NCBI GenBank assembly: GCA_013002885.1
Contig: JABDLS010000148.1
Location: 1-33,752 of the forward strand
Direction of reading: 5' to 3'
Source: Gemmatimonadota bacterium
GTDB taxonomy: Bacteria > Gemmatimonadota > Gemmatimonadetes > Longimicrobiales > Gaopeijiaceae
Length of the DNA stretch: 33,752 nt
Made by a program: the position numbers and the translations under genes. The notes under the pieces are model-generated. The model searched no databases. It was not told the origin of the DNA and saw only the letters and a program-made list of their open reading frames with translations. Positions 1 through 7,655 of this stretch are shown in pieces (position 1 is the stretch's first letter; every line of letters begins with the position of its first letter).

Positions 1-2600
1 AGCTCAGGGTTGGCCAGGAAGAGGCCAATGAGCACCCCGCCGATACCCACGCCGAGCACGACCTGCCGGGCGGCGCGACGGAGGATCGCCCACACGATGC
101 GGCGGCGGTCCGCGCCGAGGGCCACCCGTATGCCGATCTCCCGGGTTCGACGTGAGACGGTGAAGGCCATGATGGAGTAGATCCCGGCCGTCGCGAGAAG
201 AAGGCCGATGCCGCCGGCCACCAGCAGGACGATGAACCATCCGGTGTAGGCCGTTTCCACCTCCCACGCGGTATCGCTCGCCGGCTGCACGCTTCGGAGG
301 ACGAGATCCGGGGCCGCTTCCGCGACGATCTGCCGAAGGCGCGGTGCGAAAGCAGTCGGATCATCGCCCACCCGCGCCGCCACCTGGACCGGGTAACGAG
401 CCATGGCAGCGAGGGGGAAGTAGACACCGACGTGTGCCTGTCCATCGCCATCGACGTACATGGGACGCTGCTCGACCACACCCACGATCTCGTACCACGG
501 GTTCGGGTTGGGCTCTCCTGGCTCGAGTCTCGCGTCGGTGAACTGGAACCGTCGACCCAGCGCGTTCCGGTCTTCCAGCACCAGGCGTACGAAGTCCTCG
601 TTCACGACCGCCACGTGCTGGCCCGGGTGGTGATCACTGGCCCTGAAAAGTCGCCCTTCGATGGTGGCGGCCTGAACCATGTCGAAGTATCCAGGATCCA
701 CCGCCGCCATCCGGATACGGTGGCCGTAGCGGGACGTCCAGGGAGACGTCGGTCCGTCCACGACGACGATGGCCGGGGCATGATGGCCGCCGGGCATCGC
801 GTCCGCGACGGTGACGCTGGATACTCCCGGCTCGGCGTTGAGACGTTGCCTCACCTCGGAGTAGGCCTCCGCGTAGCTCGGCGTGACCTCCTCTTCGAGC
901 ATCCCGTACTGAAGCGACTCGCCTCGGGCCTCGGCCCGTGAGCCGAGAAGCATCTCGGCCATGAGGTACTCCTCGGCGGGGAATCCGAAGTCGGTCGCCC
1001 GCACCTCGGCCGCCGTCAGGCCGGCCCACGCGATGATGGGGACAAAGGCGACGGTGGCTGCCACCTGGGTCACGATCACCGTCGACCACAACCGGCCGAA
1101 CTCGACACCCCCGCCCCCCGCGGCGGCCCGCTGAAGTCGAGAGCCGACCCCACTGCCCGTCAGTCGCAGAGCCGGCAGGGCACCGCAGACCACGGCAGTG
1201 AGCAAGGTGAAGGCCGACGCATAGATAATGGTGGGTGCGGTGAGGCCCCGGTCGACCCAATAGCCGATCTCCCCGCCTGTGACATCGTGGATGGTCTCGA
1301 CGACCCATCCCAGTCCTGCATCCGCCGCCATGAGCCCGACGACCGCCGCGGCGCTGGCCAGGACCAGGGCCTCTGCCACGAGCTGCAGCACGATGCGGCC
1401 CCGGCTGGCCCCCAGGGCACCTCTCACCACGATCTCGTTCTGACGAGCCGCGGTTCGGGCGAAGAGCAGCAGCGCCACGTTGCCGCACACCAGAAGCACC
1501 AACGCCAGGAAGGCGATGATGTTCACGGAAAGGAGGCCCGCGCGGAGGAGGTCGTTCATGTCGGTGGCGACGGTCCCGAACGGCATCAGGACGGGCTGCT
1601 GCTTCGCATGGGTCTGGGGGTGCGCCGCCGCGGTCCGAAGGCCCAGCGCCGCGAGTTCCGCCCTAGCGGATGCCATGGAGGCCCCCGGTGCGAGACGGCC
1701 CATGATCTGGATGGACGGGCCCTCGCCCCAGGGGTAGTCGATGGCGCGGAGGCGGAGCGGCGTCCAGACCCGGTACGCTCGCGGCCAGCCGAACCCCTCG
1801 GGCATCACGCCTACGACGGTCGTCTCCTCCGAGCCGAGCCGGAACGCGGCGCCGATGACGTCGGGATCGGAGCCGAAGTGTACGCGCCAGATGTCGTACC
1901 CGATGAGGGCCACGTTGGGCGCCCCCGGCTGCTGATCGGTCACCGAGAAGGGACGTCCGAGGACGGGAGGTGTCCGGGCGACCTCCATGGCCGACGCCGT
2001 GACCTCGGCACCGAGGATCGCTTCTGCGCCGCCTCGATTCGTAACGACGTTCCTGCGGAACACCCGCCACGCTCCGAGCTCGCTGATGGACTCCAGTTCG
2101 GAGCGCCAGAGCTCGAAGTCATGGAGTCCACGACGGTCGAAGTCGCCATCGGCGCGGTTGACCAGCAGGACCACCCGGTCGCCTTCCTCGAACGGCAACT
2201 GAGGGAACATGGCGTCGCGAACGAACTCGAACGTCGACGCCCCGAGGCCAATGGCGAAGGCGATGGCCAGCCCGGCGACGAAGGTGAGCCCCGGAAAGCG
2301 CACCAACATGCGGAGACCGAGCTTGAAGTCGAGCCAGGAGATGCCGAAGCCGGACAGGAAGTCCTCTTTCGACGCCTCTCCAGGGCGACGGGGTGGCGGG
2401 CCGGTCCGCTTGGCCCGATCGATGAGCAGTCGAATGCCGACATCGAGGGCCTCGCCGCTGGTCCTCAGCCATCCCGACACCCGGCCGCGCTGGCCGACCC
2501 GGTTGCGATGGGATTCCTCGAGGTCGCCCAACACGTCGTCCTCACGGTGCGGAGGAGCTACGAATCGAAGGAGCGCTCGTGCCCACCGGGGAGACGTCAT
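1..2600 (-). CDS. ADOP-type FtsX/MacB-like ABC transporter permease (partial, C-terminus off the left edge)
   Basis: The minus frame is open from the ATG at 2600 to the window edge, giving about 866 residues without a stop. An N-terminal segment of about 80 residues is followed by a first transmembrane helix, a MacB-like periplasmic core, a central FtsX block (near NIIAFLALVLLVCGN, then a conserved RQNEIVVRGALGASRGR loop) and a second periplasmic domain. The final FtsX block holds GWFIVLLVAGGIGLLLA and the loop RTREIGIRVALGADRRR. This duplicated layout, with no ATPase domain or neighbouring ATPase, matches the 'acidobacterial duplicated orphan permease' (ADOP) family, usually 800-900 residues, so only the last helix is probably missing. 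Its ATG overlaps the PadR stop (ATGA), so the two are translationally coupled. Substrate unknown; family members are linked to export of lipids, peptides or drugs. Family call confident, function inferred. Confidence 0.9.
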   Translation of the reverse strand, partial: MTSPRWARALLRFVAPPHREDDVLGDLEESHRNRVGQRGRVSGWLRTSGEALDVGIRLLIDRAKRTGPPPRRPGEASKEDFLSGFGISWLDFKLGLRMLVRFPGLTFVAGLAIAFAIGLGASTFEFVRDAMFPQLPFEEGDRVVLLVNRADGDFDRRGLHDFELWRSELESISELGAWRVFRRNVVTNRGGAEAILGAEVTASAMEVARTPPVLGRPFSVTDQQPGAPNVALIGYDIWRVHFGSDPDVIGAAFRLGSEETTVVGVMPEGFGWPRAYRVWTPLRLRAIDYPWGEGPSIQIMGRLAPGASMASARAELAALGLRTAAAHPQTHAKQQPVLMPFGTVATDMNDLLRAGLLSVNIIAFLALVLLVCGNVALLLFARTAARQNEIVVRGALGASRGRIVLQLVAEALVLASAAAVVGLMAADAGLGWVVETIHDVTGGEIGYWVDRGLTAPTIIYASAFTLLTAVVCGALPALRLTGSGVGSRLQRAAAGGGGVEFGRLWSTVIVTQVAATVAFVPIIAWAGLTAAEVRATDFGFPAEEYLMAEMLLGSRAEARGESLQYGMLEEEVTPSYAEAYSEVRQRLNAEPGVSSVTVADAMPGGHHAPAIVVVDGPTSPWTSRYGHRIRMAAVDPGYFDMVQAATIEGRLFRASDHHPGQHVAVVNEDFVRLVLEDRNALGRRFQFTDARLEPGEPNPNPWYEIVGVVEQRPMYVDGDGQAHVGVYFPLAAMARYPVQVAARVGDDPTAFAPRLRQIVAEAAPDLVLRSVQPASDTAWEVETAYTGWFIVLLVAGGIGLLLATAGIYSIMAFTVSRRTREIGIRVALGADRRRIVWAILRRAARQVVLGVGIGGVLIGLFLANPE

Positions 2601-2929
2601 CCCGCCTCCCCGAGCACGTCGTCCAGTTCGCCGATCATGGCTTGGATGGCGCCCGTCGTCCGGCGGAGGGCTTCCAGACCCGCCGGCTCGACCTGCACCA
2701 GGCGGCGGGGCTTCCCGCCCCGTTCTGGCCGGCCCTCGCCCAGGCGGGTCGAGATCAGTTCCTTCTTCTCGAGGCGTTGCAGGGTCGTGTAGACGTTCGC
2801 ACGGCGAACGGAGCGGCCCGTGCGCTCCTCGATGTCGGAGGCGATGGAGACCGTGTAGGCGTCCGCTTCACCCAGACGCATGGCGGCCAACATCACCAGA
2901 AGCTCGAACTCGGCCAGAGAATCCGGCAT
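2597..2929 (-). CDS. PadR family transcriptional regulator
   Basis: A protein of about 110 residues with the PadR winged-helix fold: LAEFELLVMLAAMRLGEADAY at the start, a recognition region around RRANVYTTLQRLEKKELI, then the wing. PadR proteins are ligand-responsive repressors that often control a linked transporter. An ATG lies two codons upstream at 2935, but the Shine-Dalgarno GGGAG abuts it directly and sits 6 nt from the ATG at 2929, so the latter is the better start. The stop overlaps the permease start by four bases, the usual PadR-ADOP arrangement. A sigma-70-like promoter and a perfect inverted repeat lie just upstream, which suggests autorepression. Effector unknown. Confidence 0.93.
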   Translation of the reverse strand: MPDSLAEFELLVMLAAMRLGEADAYTVSIASDIEERTGRSVRRANVYTTLQRLEKKELISTRLGEGRPERGGKPRRLVQVEPAGLEALRRTTGAIQAMIGELDDVLGEAG

Positions 2930-2943
2930 GCTCATCTCCCGAT

Positions 2944-2958
2944 AGTCACAATGTGACT
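2944..2958. promoter_or_regulatory. Perfect inverted repeat, probable PadR operator
   Basis: AGTCACAATGTGACT has two perfect 6-base arms (AGTCAC/GTGACT) around a 3-base centre. It begins directly after the -10 box of the padR promoter, so a bound dimer would cover the transcription start. Short GTNAC-type or ATGT/ACAT dyads are typical of PadR operators. The protein-site link is inferred from position and symmetry. Confidence 0.6.
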
Positions 2959-2987
2959 TATATACGGCGTGGCCCTGGAGCCGGCAA
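2959..2987 (-). promoter_or_regulatory. Predicted sigma-70 promoter of padR-permease operon
   Basis: Read on the minus strand, TTGCCG (2987-2982) and TATATA (2964-2959) are separated by exactly 17 bases. Both are close to the -35 and -10 consensus, and the AT-rich box stands out in this high-GC sequence. Transcription would start inside or beside the inverted repeat at 2944-2958. Confidence 0.65.
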
Positions 2988-3001
2988 GGCCGGCGGGGGT
3001 G

Positions 3002-3014
3002 GTCACATTGCGAG
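3002..3014. promoter_or_regulatory. Second, degenerate copy of the PadR-type operator
   Basis: GTCACATTGCGAG matches the minus-strand reading of the upstream dyad (GTCACATTGTGAC) at 11 of 13 positions. It lies about 50 bases away, towards the divergent Ig/LVIVD gene that starts at 3097. It could be a secondary site that lets one regulator act on both divergent units. Confidence 0.35.
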
Positions 3015-3096
3015 GCGCCGTGGAGGGCGCTAACACAAACCCCCTGGATGAGATCAGCCGAGATCCGGTCCCACCGGCCATTTCTGCGGAGGCCAT

Positions 3097-5133
3097 ATGA
3101 AGCAGTCCCACGGAGTCATTTCGCTCGTCCTTGGACTCGTGTTCGGGTTGACCGCCGGGCTCGAGGAGGCTTCGGCGCAGGCCGTCACCCGACTGTCCGC
3201 GGAGCCATCCAGCATCGAGGTGACGGTAGGGCAGACGGTCCCCATCGAGATTCGCGCGCACGGCCCGGACGGCAGCCTCGTCGACGCGCCTTTGCGGATC
3301 GCCGGAGCCCGAGGCGGACTGGCCGTCGCCGATGGGCGCGTTACGGGACTGACTGCGGGTGAGCACTCCATCTTCGTCTCCACGGTTCCGGCGCCCGGAG
3401 CCGAGCCGGTCACGCTGGAGATCCCCGTGCGCGTCGGGTGGCCGCCGGTTACCCGCGTGGAGGTCGTCGCCGAGCCGGCTCGGCTCTTTGAGGGAGCCCG
3501 CCTGGAGCACGGCGTCGTCGCCTTCCACGCCGACGGCTCCGAGCGGCCGTACGCCGAACCGTCGTGGCGGAGCTCCGACCCCGCCGTCGCTACCGTGGAC
3601 GCCTTCGGCAACGTGCGAGGAGTCGCCCCCGGCTCGGTCACGATCACCGCCGAGGTGGAGGGCGTAGCGGCGACCATGGCCCACACGGTGACCGAGTCGC
3701 CCGTCGCCCGCATCGAGCTAACCGGCGGCCAGGAGCGGATCCGGACAGGTGACGTGCAGAGCTTTACGGCGCTGGCCCGCGCAGCCGACGGCTCGGTGGT
3801 CGACGATGCCCCGGTTTCGTGGAGCTACGTCTACCACCCGGACGACTCCATCGTGGCGCCCGCCGGCCCCGCGCAGATCATGGAGGGTCGGATGGTGGCC
3901 GATGTCCCCGGGGTCTACACGGCCGTGGCAGCGGTCGGTGGAACCCGGGCCGAATACTCGTTCCGAGTGGTGCCGCGCGACGCCGTGCGGACCCTGGACG
4001 TTGTGGGCCAGGGGCGCGAGTCCCGCGTCTTCACCACCGATCTATGGATATGGGAAGGCGTGGACGGGCGTGACTACGCTCTCACCGGTTCGAAGTTCGG
4101 CGACGGCATCTCCATGGTCTGGGACGTCACCGACCCGGGCAACATCTTCAAGACCGACTCCATCCAGGTCGATGCGCGCACCACCAACGACGTCAAGGCG
4201 TCGCCTGACGGACGCTACGGAGCGATCTCGCGAGAGGGTGCGTCGAATCGGAGGAACGGGGTGGTCATCCTGGACCTCGCCGATCCGGCTCACCCCCGCA
4301 TCGCATCGACATTCGAGGGCAACGGGGTGACCGGCGGCGTCCACAACATGTTCGCCACCAACGACTACCTCTTCGCCCTGGCGGGCGGTGACAAGTACGT
4401 CATCATCGACGTACGCGATCTCGACAATCCCACCTTCGTCAGCGAGTACAACCATCCCGACTCGCGGGTGCACGACGTCTGGGTACACGACGGCCTCGCC
4501 TACTCGGCGGAGTGGGGTACCGGCGTCGTGGTCGTCGACGTGGGCAACGGCCAGTGGGGCGGGAGCATCGAGAATCCCGTCTTCGTCACCTCCTTCCCAC
4601 TGACCACCGGTTCGACCCACGCCGTCTTTCCCTACTACCAGGAGTCTACCGGACGCTTCCTCCTCATCGTCGGAGACGAGCGCGTCCAACGCCGAGGACT
4701 CGCGTGGGAGGGCACCGGACCGGACCACCGTCAGCAGTTCGACCCCGAGACCGGAACCGGCGGCTACCCAAGAGCCACCTCCGGCTACACCCAGATCGTC
4801 GACTTCACCGATCCCATGAACCCTGTCCAACTCGCGCGCTACGAGGTCAGCGAGTACGGCACACACAACATGTGGGTCGAGGACGACATCCTCTATCAGG
4901 CGTACTACGAGGGGGGCGTCAGGATGGTCGACCTCTCCGGCGACCTCATGGGCAACCTCTACACGCAGGGCCGTGAGCTAGCCGTGTACAAAGCGTATGA
5001 CCCTCAGGGGTACATCCCGAACTCTGCGGCGGCGTGGGGTGTCATGCCGTGGAAAGGCCACATCTTCTTCGCCGACATCAATTCGGGGATGTGGTCGGTG
5101 AAGATGAGGCCGGCCGAGCGGCCGGTGTCGTGA
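3097..5133 (+). CDS. Secreted Ig-like and LVIVD-repeat protein
   Basis: This 678-residue protein has an N-terminal signal peptide (hydrophobic core ISLVLGLVFGLTAGL, cleavage near ASAQA at 25-29). About three bacterial Ig-like (Big_2 type) domains follow over residues 30-300, recognisable from repeated 'WRSSDPAVATVD...G.V.GVAPGSVTITA' patterns. From about 300 to the end are LVIVD beta-propeller repeats, with recurring units such as GVVILDLADPAHPRIAS, YVIIDVRDLDNPTFVSEY and QIVDFTDPMNPVQLARYEVS. These propellers are extracytoplasmic; their ligands are mostly unknown, so surface binding or adhesion is inference. The start is supported by GGAGG four bases before the ATG. It is divergent from padR and shares its intergenic region, so co-regulation is possible. 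No catalytic motif is seen. Confidence 0.9.
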   Translation: MKQSHGVISLVLGLVFGLTAGLEEASAQAVTRLSAEPSSIEVTVGQTVPIEIRAHGPDGSLVDAPLRIAGARGGLAVADGRVTGLTAGEHSIFVSTVPAPGAEPVTLEIPVRVGWPPVTRVEVVAEPARLFEGARLEHGVVAFHADGSERPYAEPSWRSSDPAVATVDAFGNVRGVAPGSVTITAEVEGVAATMAHTVTESPVARIELTGGQERIRTGDVQSFTALARAADGSVVDDAPVSWSYVYHPDDSIVAPAGPAQIMEGRMVADVPGVYTAVAAVGGTRAEYSFRVVPRDAVRTLDVVGQGRESRVFTTDLWIWEGVDGRDYALTGSKFGDGISMVWDVTDPGNIFKTDSIQVDARTTNDVKASPDGRYGAISREGASNRRNGVVILDLADPAHPRIASTFEGNGVTGGVHNMFATNDYLFALAGGDKYVIIDVRDLDNPTFVSEYNHPDSRVHDVWVHDGLAYSAEWGTGVVVVDVGNGQWGGSIENPVFVTSFPLTTGSTHAVFPYYQESTGRFLLIVGDERVQRRGLAWEGTGPDHRQQFDPETGTGGYPRATSGYTQIVDFTDPMNPVQLARYEVSEYGTHNMWVEDDILYQAYYEGGVRMVDLSGDLMGNLYTQGRELAVYKAYDPQGYIPNSAAAWGVMPWKGHIFFADINSGMWSVKMRPAERPVS

Positions 5134-5230
5134 GCGTTAGGGTATGCCTGGCGCTGTGGAAGATGGCGATTGGCCTGCAGAAGAAGTGAGAGTTGAACCG
5201 AAACGCGGGTCGATCCTGCGGAAATCCGTC

Positions 5231-5641
5231 ATGTCCAAGGTCCTAACAGCTCTCGGCTTCGCGATGATTCTGGCGGGAATCTTCATCGCCTTCCTCCCGG
5301 ATTTGTTCTTCAGCGCCTTCGACTGGGATTCGCGATCAGGCCAGCTGAGCGCGGCCGGCATCAGGGTGGTCGCCGGGCTGGTCTTCCTTTTCGGTGCCTC
5401 CGCAACTCGGTACCCTGCGGGCTTTCGCATCCTCGGAGTGGTTGTGCTCGCAGCGGGTGCGGCAATCGCTTTGGCTCCGGCGGAGCTCTGGGCCGCACTG
5501 CTCCAGCTTGTGACCTCAGACTACCTCTCGCTGACTCGATTCGGAGCTGCGATCGGCGGACCTCTCCTCGGCGGATTCATCGTGCACGCCGCACGCCCGA
5601 CTCAACCGGAGCCACTGGCTGCCACATCACCTGACGCCTGA
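5231..5641 (+). CDS. Small multi-pass membrane protein, function unknown
   Basis: From the ATG at 5231 the product is 136 residues with four likely membrane helices: VLTALGFAMILAGIFIAFLP, AAGIRVVAGLVFLFGASA, ILGVVVLAAGAAIALAPAELW and a C-terminal AAIGGPLLGGFIVHA. It ends in a short polar tail. A longer frame from the ATG at 5144 would add 29 polar, low-complexity residues; the hydrophobic start at MSKVLTALG makes 5231 more likely, although neither start has a strong Shine-Dalgarno sequence. The repeated helix-pair pattern resembles small uncharacterised bacterial membrane proteins. I do not recognise a named family. It follows the LVIVD gene by about 100 bases and may be co-transcribed. Confidence 0.7.
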   Translation: MSKVLTALGFAMILAGIFIAFLPDLFFSAFDWDSRSGQLSAAGIRVVAGLVFLFGASATRYPAGFRILGVVVLAAGAAIALAPAELWAALLQLVTSDYLSLTRFGAAIGGPLLGGFIVHAARPTQPEPLAATSPDA

Positions 5642-5884
5642 TTGGTCCTGCTGCGCTTGTCTACAGGAAGGCCGTGCAGCAGAAACTGTCGTGACACGTA
5701 GAGGAGGGTGGGACGACAGCGATCGCACCTGCCTCGTCACGGAGCCGACACTCTTCCGTGCCAGCAACAGGGCTGCGTGTGGAGGCGAGACCGGGTGGGG
5801 GAACCCTGCCCGGTCCATGAGACCAAGCGGGGTTCCGCTCCCACCAGCTCTGCGCGCGAAGTGCGCGACGATCGTGTGTTGCTA
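5642..5884. other. Intergenic stretch without a convincing gene
   Basis: Short ORFs occur on both strands but show no family features, no good ribosome-binding sites and arginine/serine-rich shadow-like translations. The stretch contains the long hairpin at 5794-5845. Just after the upstream gene is a CTGCTGC...GCAGCAG inverted repeat (near 5649-5681) with a long loop and no T-run, so it is not a clear terminator. Confidence 0.5.
5789..5845. ncRNA. Strong structured element: long hairpin with a competing alternative stem
   Basis: GGTGGGGGAACCC (5794-5806) pairs with GGGTTCC (5830-5836) and, after a 3-base bulge, CCCACC (5840-5845), giving 13 base pairs. Inside, TGC/GCG (5807-5809 with 5827-5829, one wobble) and GGTC/GACC (5812-5815 with 5821-5824) extend it around a CATGA loop. 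A second perfect stem, GACCGGG/CCCGGTC (5789-5795 with 5809-5815), uses some of the same bases and excludes the first. Competing stems are typical of regulatory RNA. It does not match tRNA, tmRNA, SRP or RNase P motifs that I know. No promoter or T-run is evident and the strand is undetermined. Confidence 0.35.
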
Positions 5885-6031
5885 CTAACCTCCCTGACTC
5901 TTGATCGCACTCACGCATAGCCCAACCTGGTTGCGCGCAATGACGCCGAAGGTCCGCATCTCTTGGCAGATCGCGGCTGCGTCGTCGCTGGTCGCCGGAT
6001 TCGTCGCCTTGGCGAAGAACGAAACGATCAC
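5885..6031 (-). CDS. Doubtful 48-residue ORF downstream of the cupin gene
   Basis: A GTG at 6031, preceded by a GGAGG-containing G-run (the spacing is hard to assign within eight Gs), opens a 48-codon frame starting VIVSFFAKATNPATSDDAA and ending SAIKSQGG. Third codon positions are mostly G or C and the composition looks protein-like (balanced, not arginine/serine-rich), unlike the antisense shadows nearby. It lies 29 bases after the cupin stop on the same strand. I do not recognise a family. It may be a short gene, or the tail of a gene whose front was lost, in keeping with remnants further right. Confidence 0.35.
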   Translation of the reverse strand: MIVSFFAKATNPATSDDAAAICQEMRTFGVIARNQVGLCVSAIKSQGG

Positions 6032-6060
6032 CCCCCCCTCCGCTAGTCGCCGCGATCTGT

Positions 6061-6435
6061 CTAGGCCATCTCTCCCATTCTTGCGGCGACGTTCGCCATC
6101 ACCTCATCGAGTTCCTTGGTCGGGCTGAAGTCGATGAACTTCACGTCCTCATCGACGATCGCCGTGTGCCCGGCTGGTGCGTAGAACACGTCGCCAGCTT
6201 CAAAACTCTCTTCGGCCCCATCGTCATAGATGAAGCGAAAGGCGCCCTCAAAGATGTAGCCCCAGTGAGGGCAATGGCAGCTGTCGTTATCGAGGCCTTT
6301 CAGCAAGGGTGTGAAGTCAGTGCCCTTCGGCAACTCGTGGAAGACCACGGTCATCTCACCGAAGTCTGGCTGCGACCGCATCACCGTACCGGGCGCCTGC
6401 ATCACGACCGGGATGTCTTCCTTTTTCAACTTCAT
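6061..6435 (-). CDS. Single-domain cupin protein
   Basis: The ATG at 6435 gives 124 residues. The upstream GTG (6447) is part of the Shine-Dalgarno sequence GGTGAGG, which lies 6 bases before that ATG, so the shorter start is chosen. Cupin motif 1 is visible in CHCPHWGYIFEG (His and Glu metal ligands) and motif 2 in GDVFYAPAGHTAIV (the GDxxxxPxGH pattern). The fold is a small beta-barrel that normally binds one divalent metal, in the cytoplasm since no signal is present. Substrate and reaction cannot be told from sequence; such proteins serve as dioxygenases, isomerases or ligand sensors. A perfect 15-base inverted repeat lies 25 bases upstream. Confidence 0.88.
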   Translation of the reverse strand: MKLKKEDIPVVMQAPGTVMRSQPDFGEMTVVFHELPKGTDFTPLLKGLDNDSCHCPHWGYIFEGAFRFIYDDGAEESFEAGDVFYAPAGHTAIVDEDVKFIDFSPTKELDEVMANVAARMGEMA

Positions 6436-6459
6436 CGAATGCCTCACCGCTTTGGAGTG

Positions 6460-6474
6460 TCCAGCACTGCTGGA
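6460..6474. promoter_or_regulatory. Perfect inverted repeat upstream of the cupin gene
   Basis: TCCAGCACTGCTGGA has 7-base perfect arms around one central base, 25 bases before the cupin start codon. Position and symmetry suit an operator for a dimeric regulator. No regulator gene is adjacent, so the binding protein is unknown. Confidence 0.35.
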
Positions 6475-6657
6475 ATTGGGCGGAGCGGTGGCCTCGCGTC
6501 ACCGCTACCTTGGGCCGCAACGATGGAGAACTAGCCCCCGCATCGCTAGCTCGCGGCTCTTTGCCAGCGAGCGGGCCGCGCAGCGGAAGTGTGCCGAAGT
6601 GCTTTTGGGCTCGGTCCGGAGAGCCCCGCGTTGGCAGAACTGAGACCCCAAGGCTAC

Positions 6658-6943
6658 GTGAGGGCGCTATTCGTCGGCGCCTTCTCCTTGTTCGTCGTCA
6701 ACAAGTTCGCCGTGCGTCCCGCGCTCGGGTCGCAGCGACTGCCCGAGCCGCTCGGGGTGCTCACGTATTCGATACCCAACTTCTGCGAAGCAGTGATGGG
6801 ACTAACGGTGGTGGCAGGGCTCCTGTTGTGGCTTCGCCAGAGGGGCGTGGCGCCACTCCGGTGGGTTGGACCTAGCCGTACCTTGGCTCGCGATGACCGG
6901 AGCGTTGTTCTTCAAGTACGGCGTGCTCGAAGGCGACAGGTAA
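6658..6943 (+). pseudogene. Remnant of a small membrane protein gene (frameshift, probable internal deletion)
   Basis: From a GTG at 6658 (AAGG five bases upstream) the frame encodes a hydrophobic N-terminus: VRALFVGAFSLFVVNKFAV, then PNFCEAVMGLTVVAGLLLWL. Around 6850-6872 sensible coding moves to the +1 frame, reading LDLAVPWLAMTGALFFKYGV and ending in TAA at 6941-6943. The original frame turns into an arginine-rich shadow after this point. The pieces look like the front and the last helix of one small multi-pass membrane protein (possibly VanZ-like; low certainty) with the middle missing. A sequencing error could explain the frameshift but not the shortness. The upstream stretch 6475-6657 shows no gene. 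Confidence 0.5.
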
Positions 6944-6947
6944 CAGC

Positions 6948-7145
6948 CTTTTCTCCGCGGCTCCGTACCGATCCGGTGGCAGCAGTTACCGGCAGTACCA
7001 CGTGGCTCCCGACGGGCGATTCCTCATGATGCGCCCCGTGGGCTCGGGCTCGGAGGAGGATTCTGAGCTCGGCCGAATCAACGTCGTCCTCGACTGGTTC
7101 GAGGAGCTGCGTGAGCGTGTGCCCCACAGTATTCAGGGGCGCTAG
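6948..7145 (+). pseudogene. C-terminal remnant of a WD40/TolB-like or Ser/Thr kinase-type protein
   Basis: A 65-codon open frame ends at TAG 7143-7145 and reads YHVAPDGRFLMMRPVG, then INVVLDWFEELRERVP. This is the typical last segment of large PD40/TolB-propeller proteins and eukaryote-like Ser/Thr kinases of Gemmatimonadota and Acidobacteriota, whose tails carry 'SPDGxRFLM...' and 'NWFEELKxxVP'. Nothing upstream in this frame encodes the kinase or the rest of the propeller; the preceding DNA is the membrane-protein remnant. No start codon or ribosome-binding site fits. It is therefore most likely a truncated leftover of a gene several hundred codons long. Confidence 0.65.
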
Positions 7146-7232
7146 CCTGAAGCGGTTGCGTGAGCGCCGGAAGCAACTCGAGGCCCCGGTGTATCGGGAA
7201 ATCCTGCCGCTGCGCTCCGCGTACCTACGAGC

Positions 7233-7655
7233 ATGATGACCAACCCCGCACGCACGACCCGTCTGCGCCGTCGCCCGGCGAAGTGCTTTGCACTCGCCTT
7301 CACCGGAGCTGCCCTCTTCCTCACCGCATGCTCTGACGAGGGCCCCGTATCGGGCCCGGGAACCATCACGGCAACGCTCGTCGGTCCCAACGGCTCCGAA
7401 GGGGCGGCAGTGGTTTCCCTTCTAGGCGACGGCATCGGGTCCGTGTCGGGGGTCGGCAACACGTCCGTCCACGCCCGGTCGGGTGACAGCAGCCTGCGAG
7501 TCATCCTCATCGACCAGACCGGCGGGACGCTCTCCTTCGAGGTCGCCGTGCCCGACACGACGCAGCCACCGGCGGTGGTGATCCACGAAGTGGCGGGCCC
7601 TGATGATGCCCTCCGGCCCAGCGTCGACGGCTACACGCTGGAGTTCGCCCGATGA
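7233..7655 (+). CDS. Small predicted lipoprotein
   Basis: This 140-residue protein has a basic N-terminus (TRLRRRPAK), a hydrophobic stretch (CFALAFTGAALFLTAC) and a lipobox LTAC followed by SDEGP, so it should be lipid-anchored outside the cytoplasmic membrane. The mature part is one beta-rich domain with no catalytic motif; GTITATLVGPNGSEGAAVVSL resembles an adhesion-type Ig/carboxypeptidase-regulatory-like fold. The start is one of two adjacent ATGs (7233 or 7236) with a weak Shine-Dalgarno sequence. Its stop overlaps the next start (ATGA, 7652), so it is translationally coupled to the M6 protease and may serve as a partner or anchor. Function unknown. Confidence 0.8.
   Translation: MMTNPARTTRLRRRPAKCFALAFTGAALFLTACSDEGPVSGPGTITATLVGPNGSEGAAVVSLLGDGIGSVSGVGNTSVHARSGDSSLRVILIDQTGGTLSFEVAVPDTTQPPAVVIHEVAGPDDALRPSVDGYTLEFAR

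Noticed and set aside
1287..2792. 501-codon plus-strand ORF opposite the permease
   Set aside because: Antisense shadow: low-complexity, charged translation with no domain, while the minus strand gives a clean ADOP permease and PadR protein.
5820..5850. Possible tRNA T-arm or tmRNA end (GGGTTCCGCTCCCACCA)
   Set aside because: The loop lacks the TTCRA pattern (C and G at conserved purine/A positions) and no acceptor, D-arm or anticodon arm can be drawn upstream.
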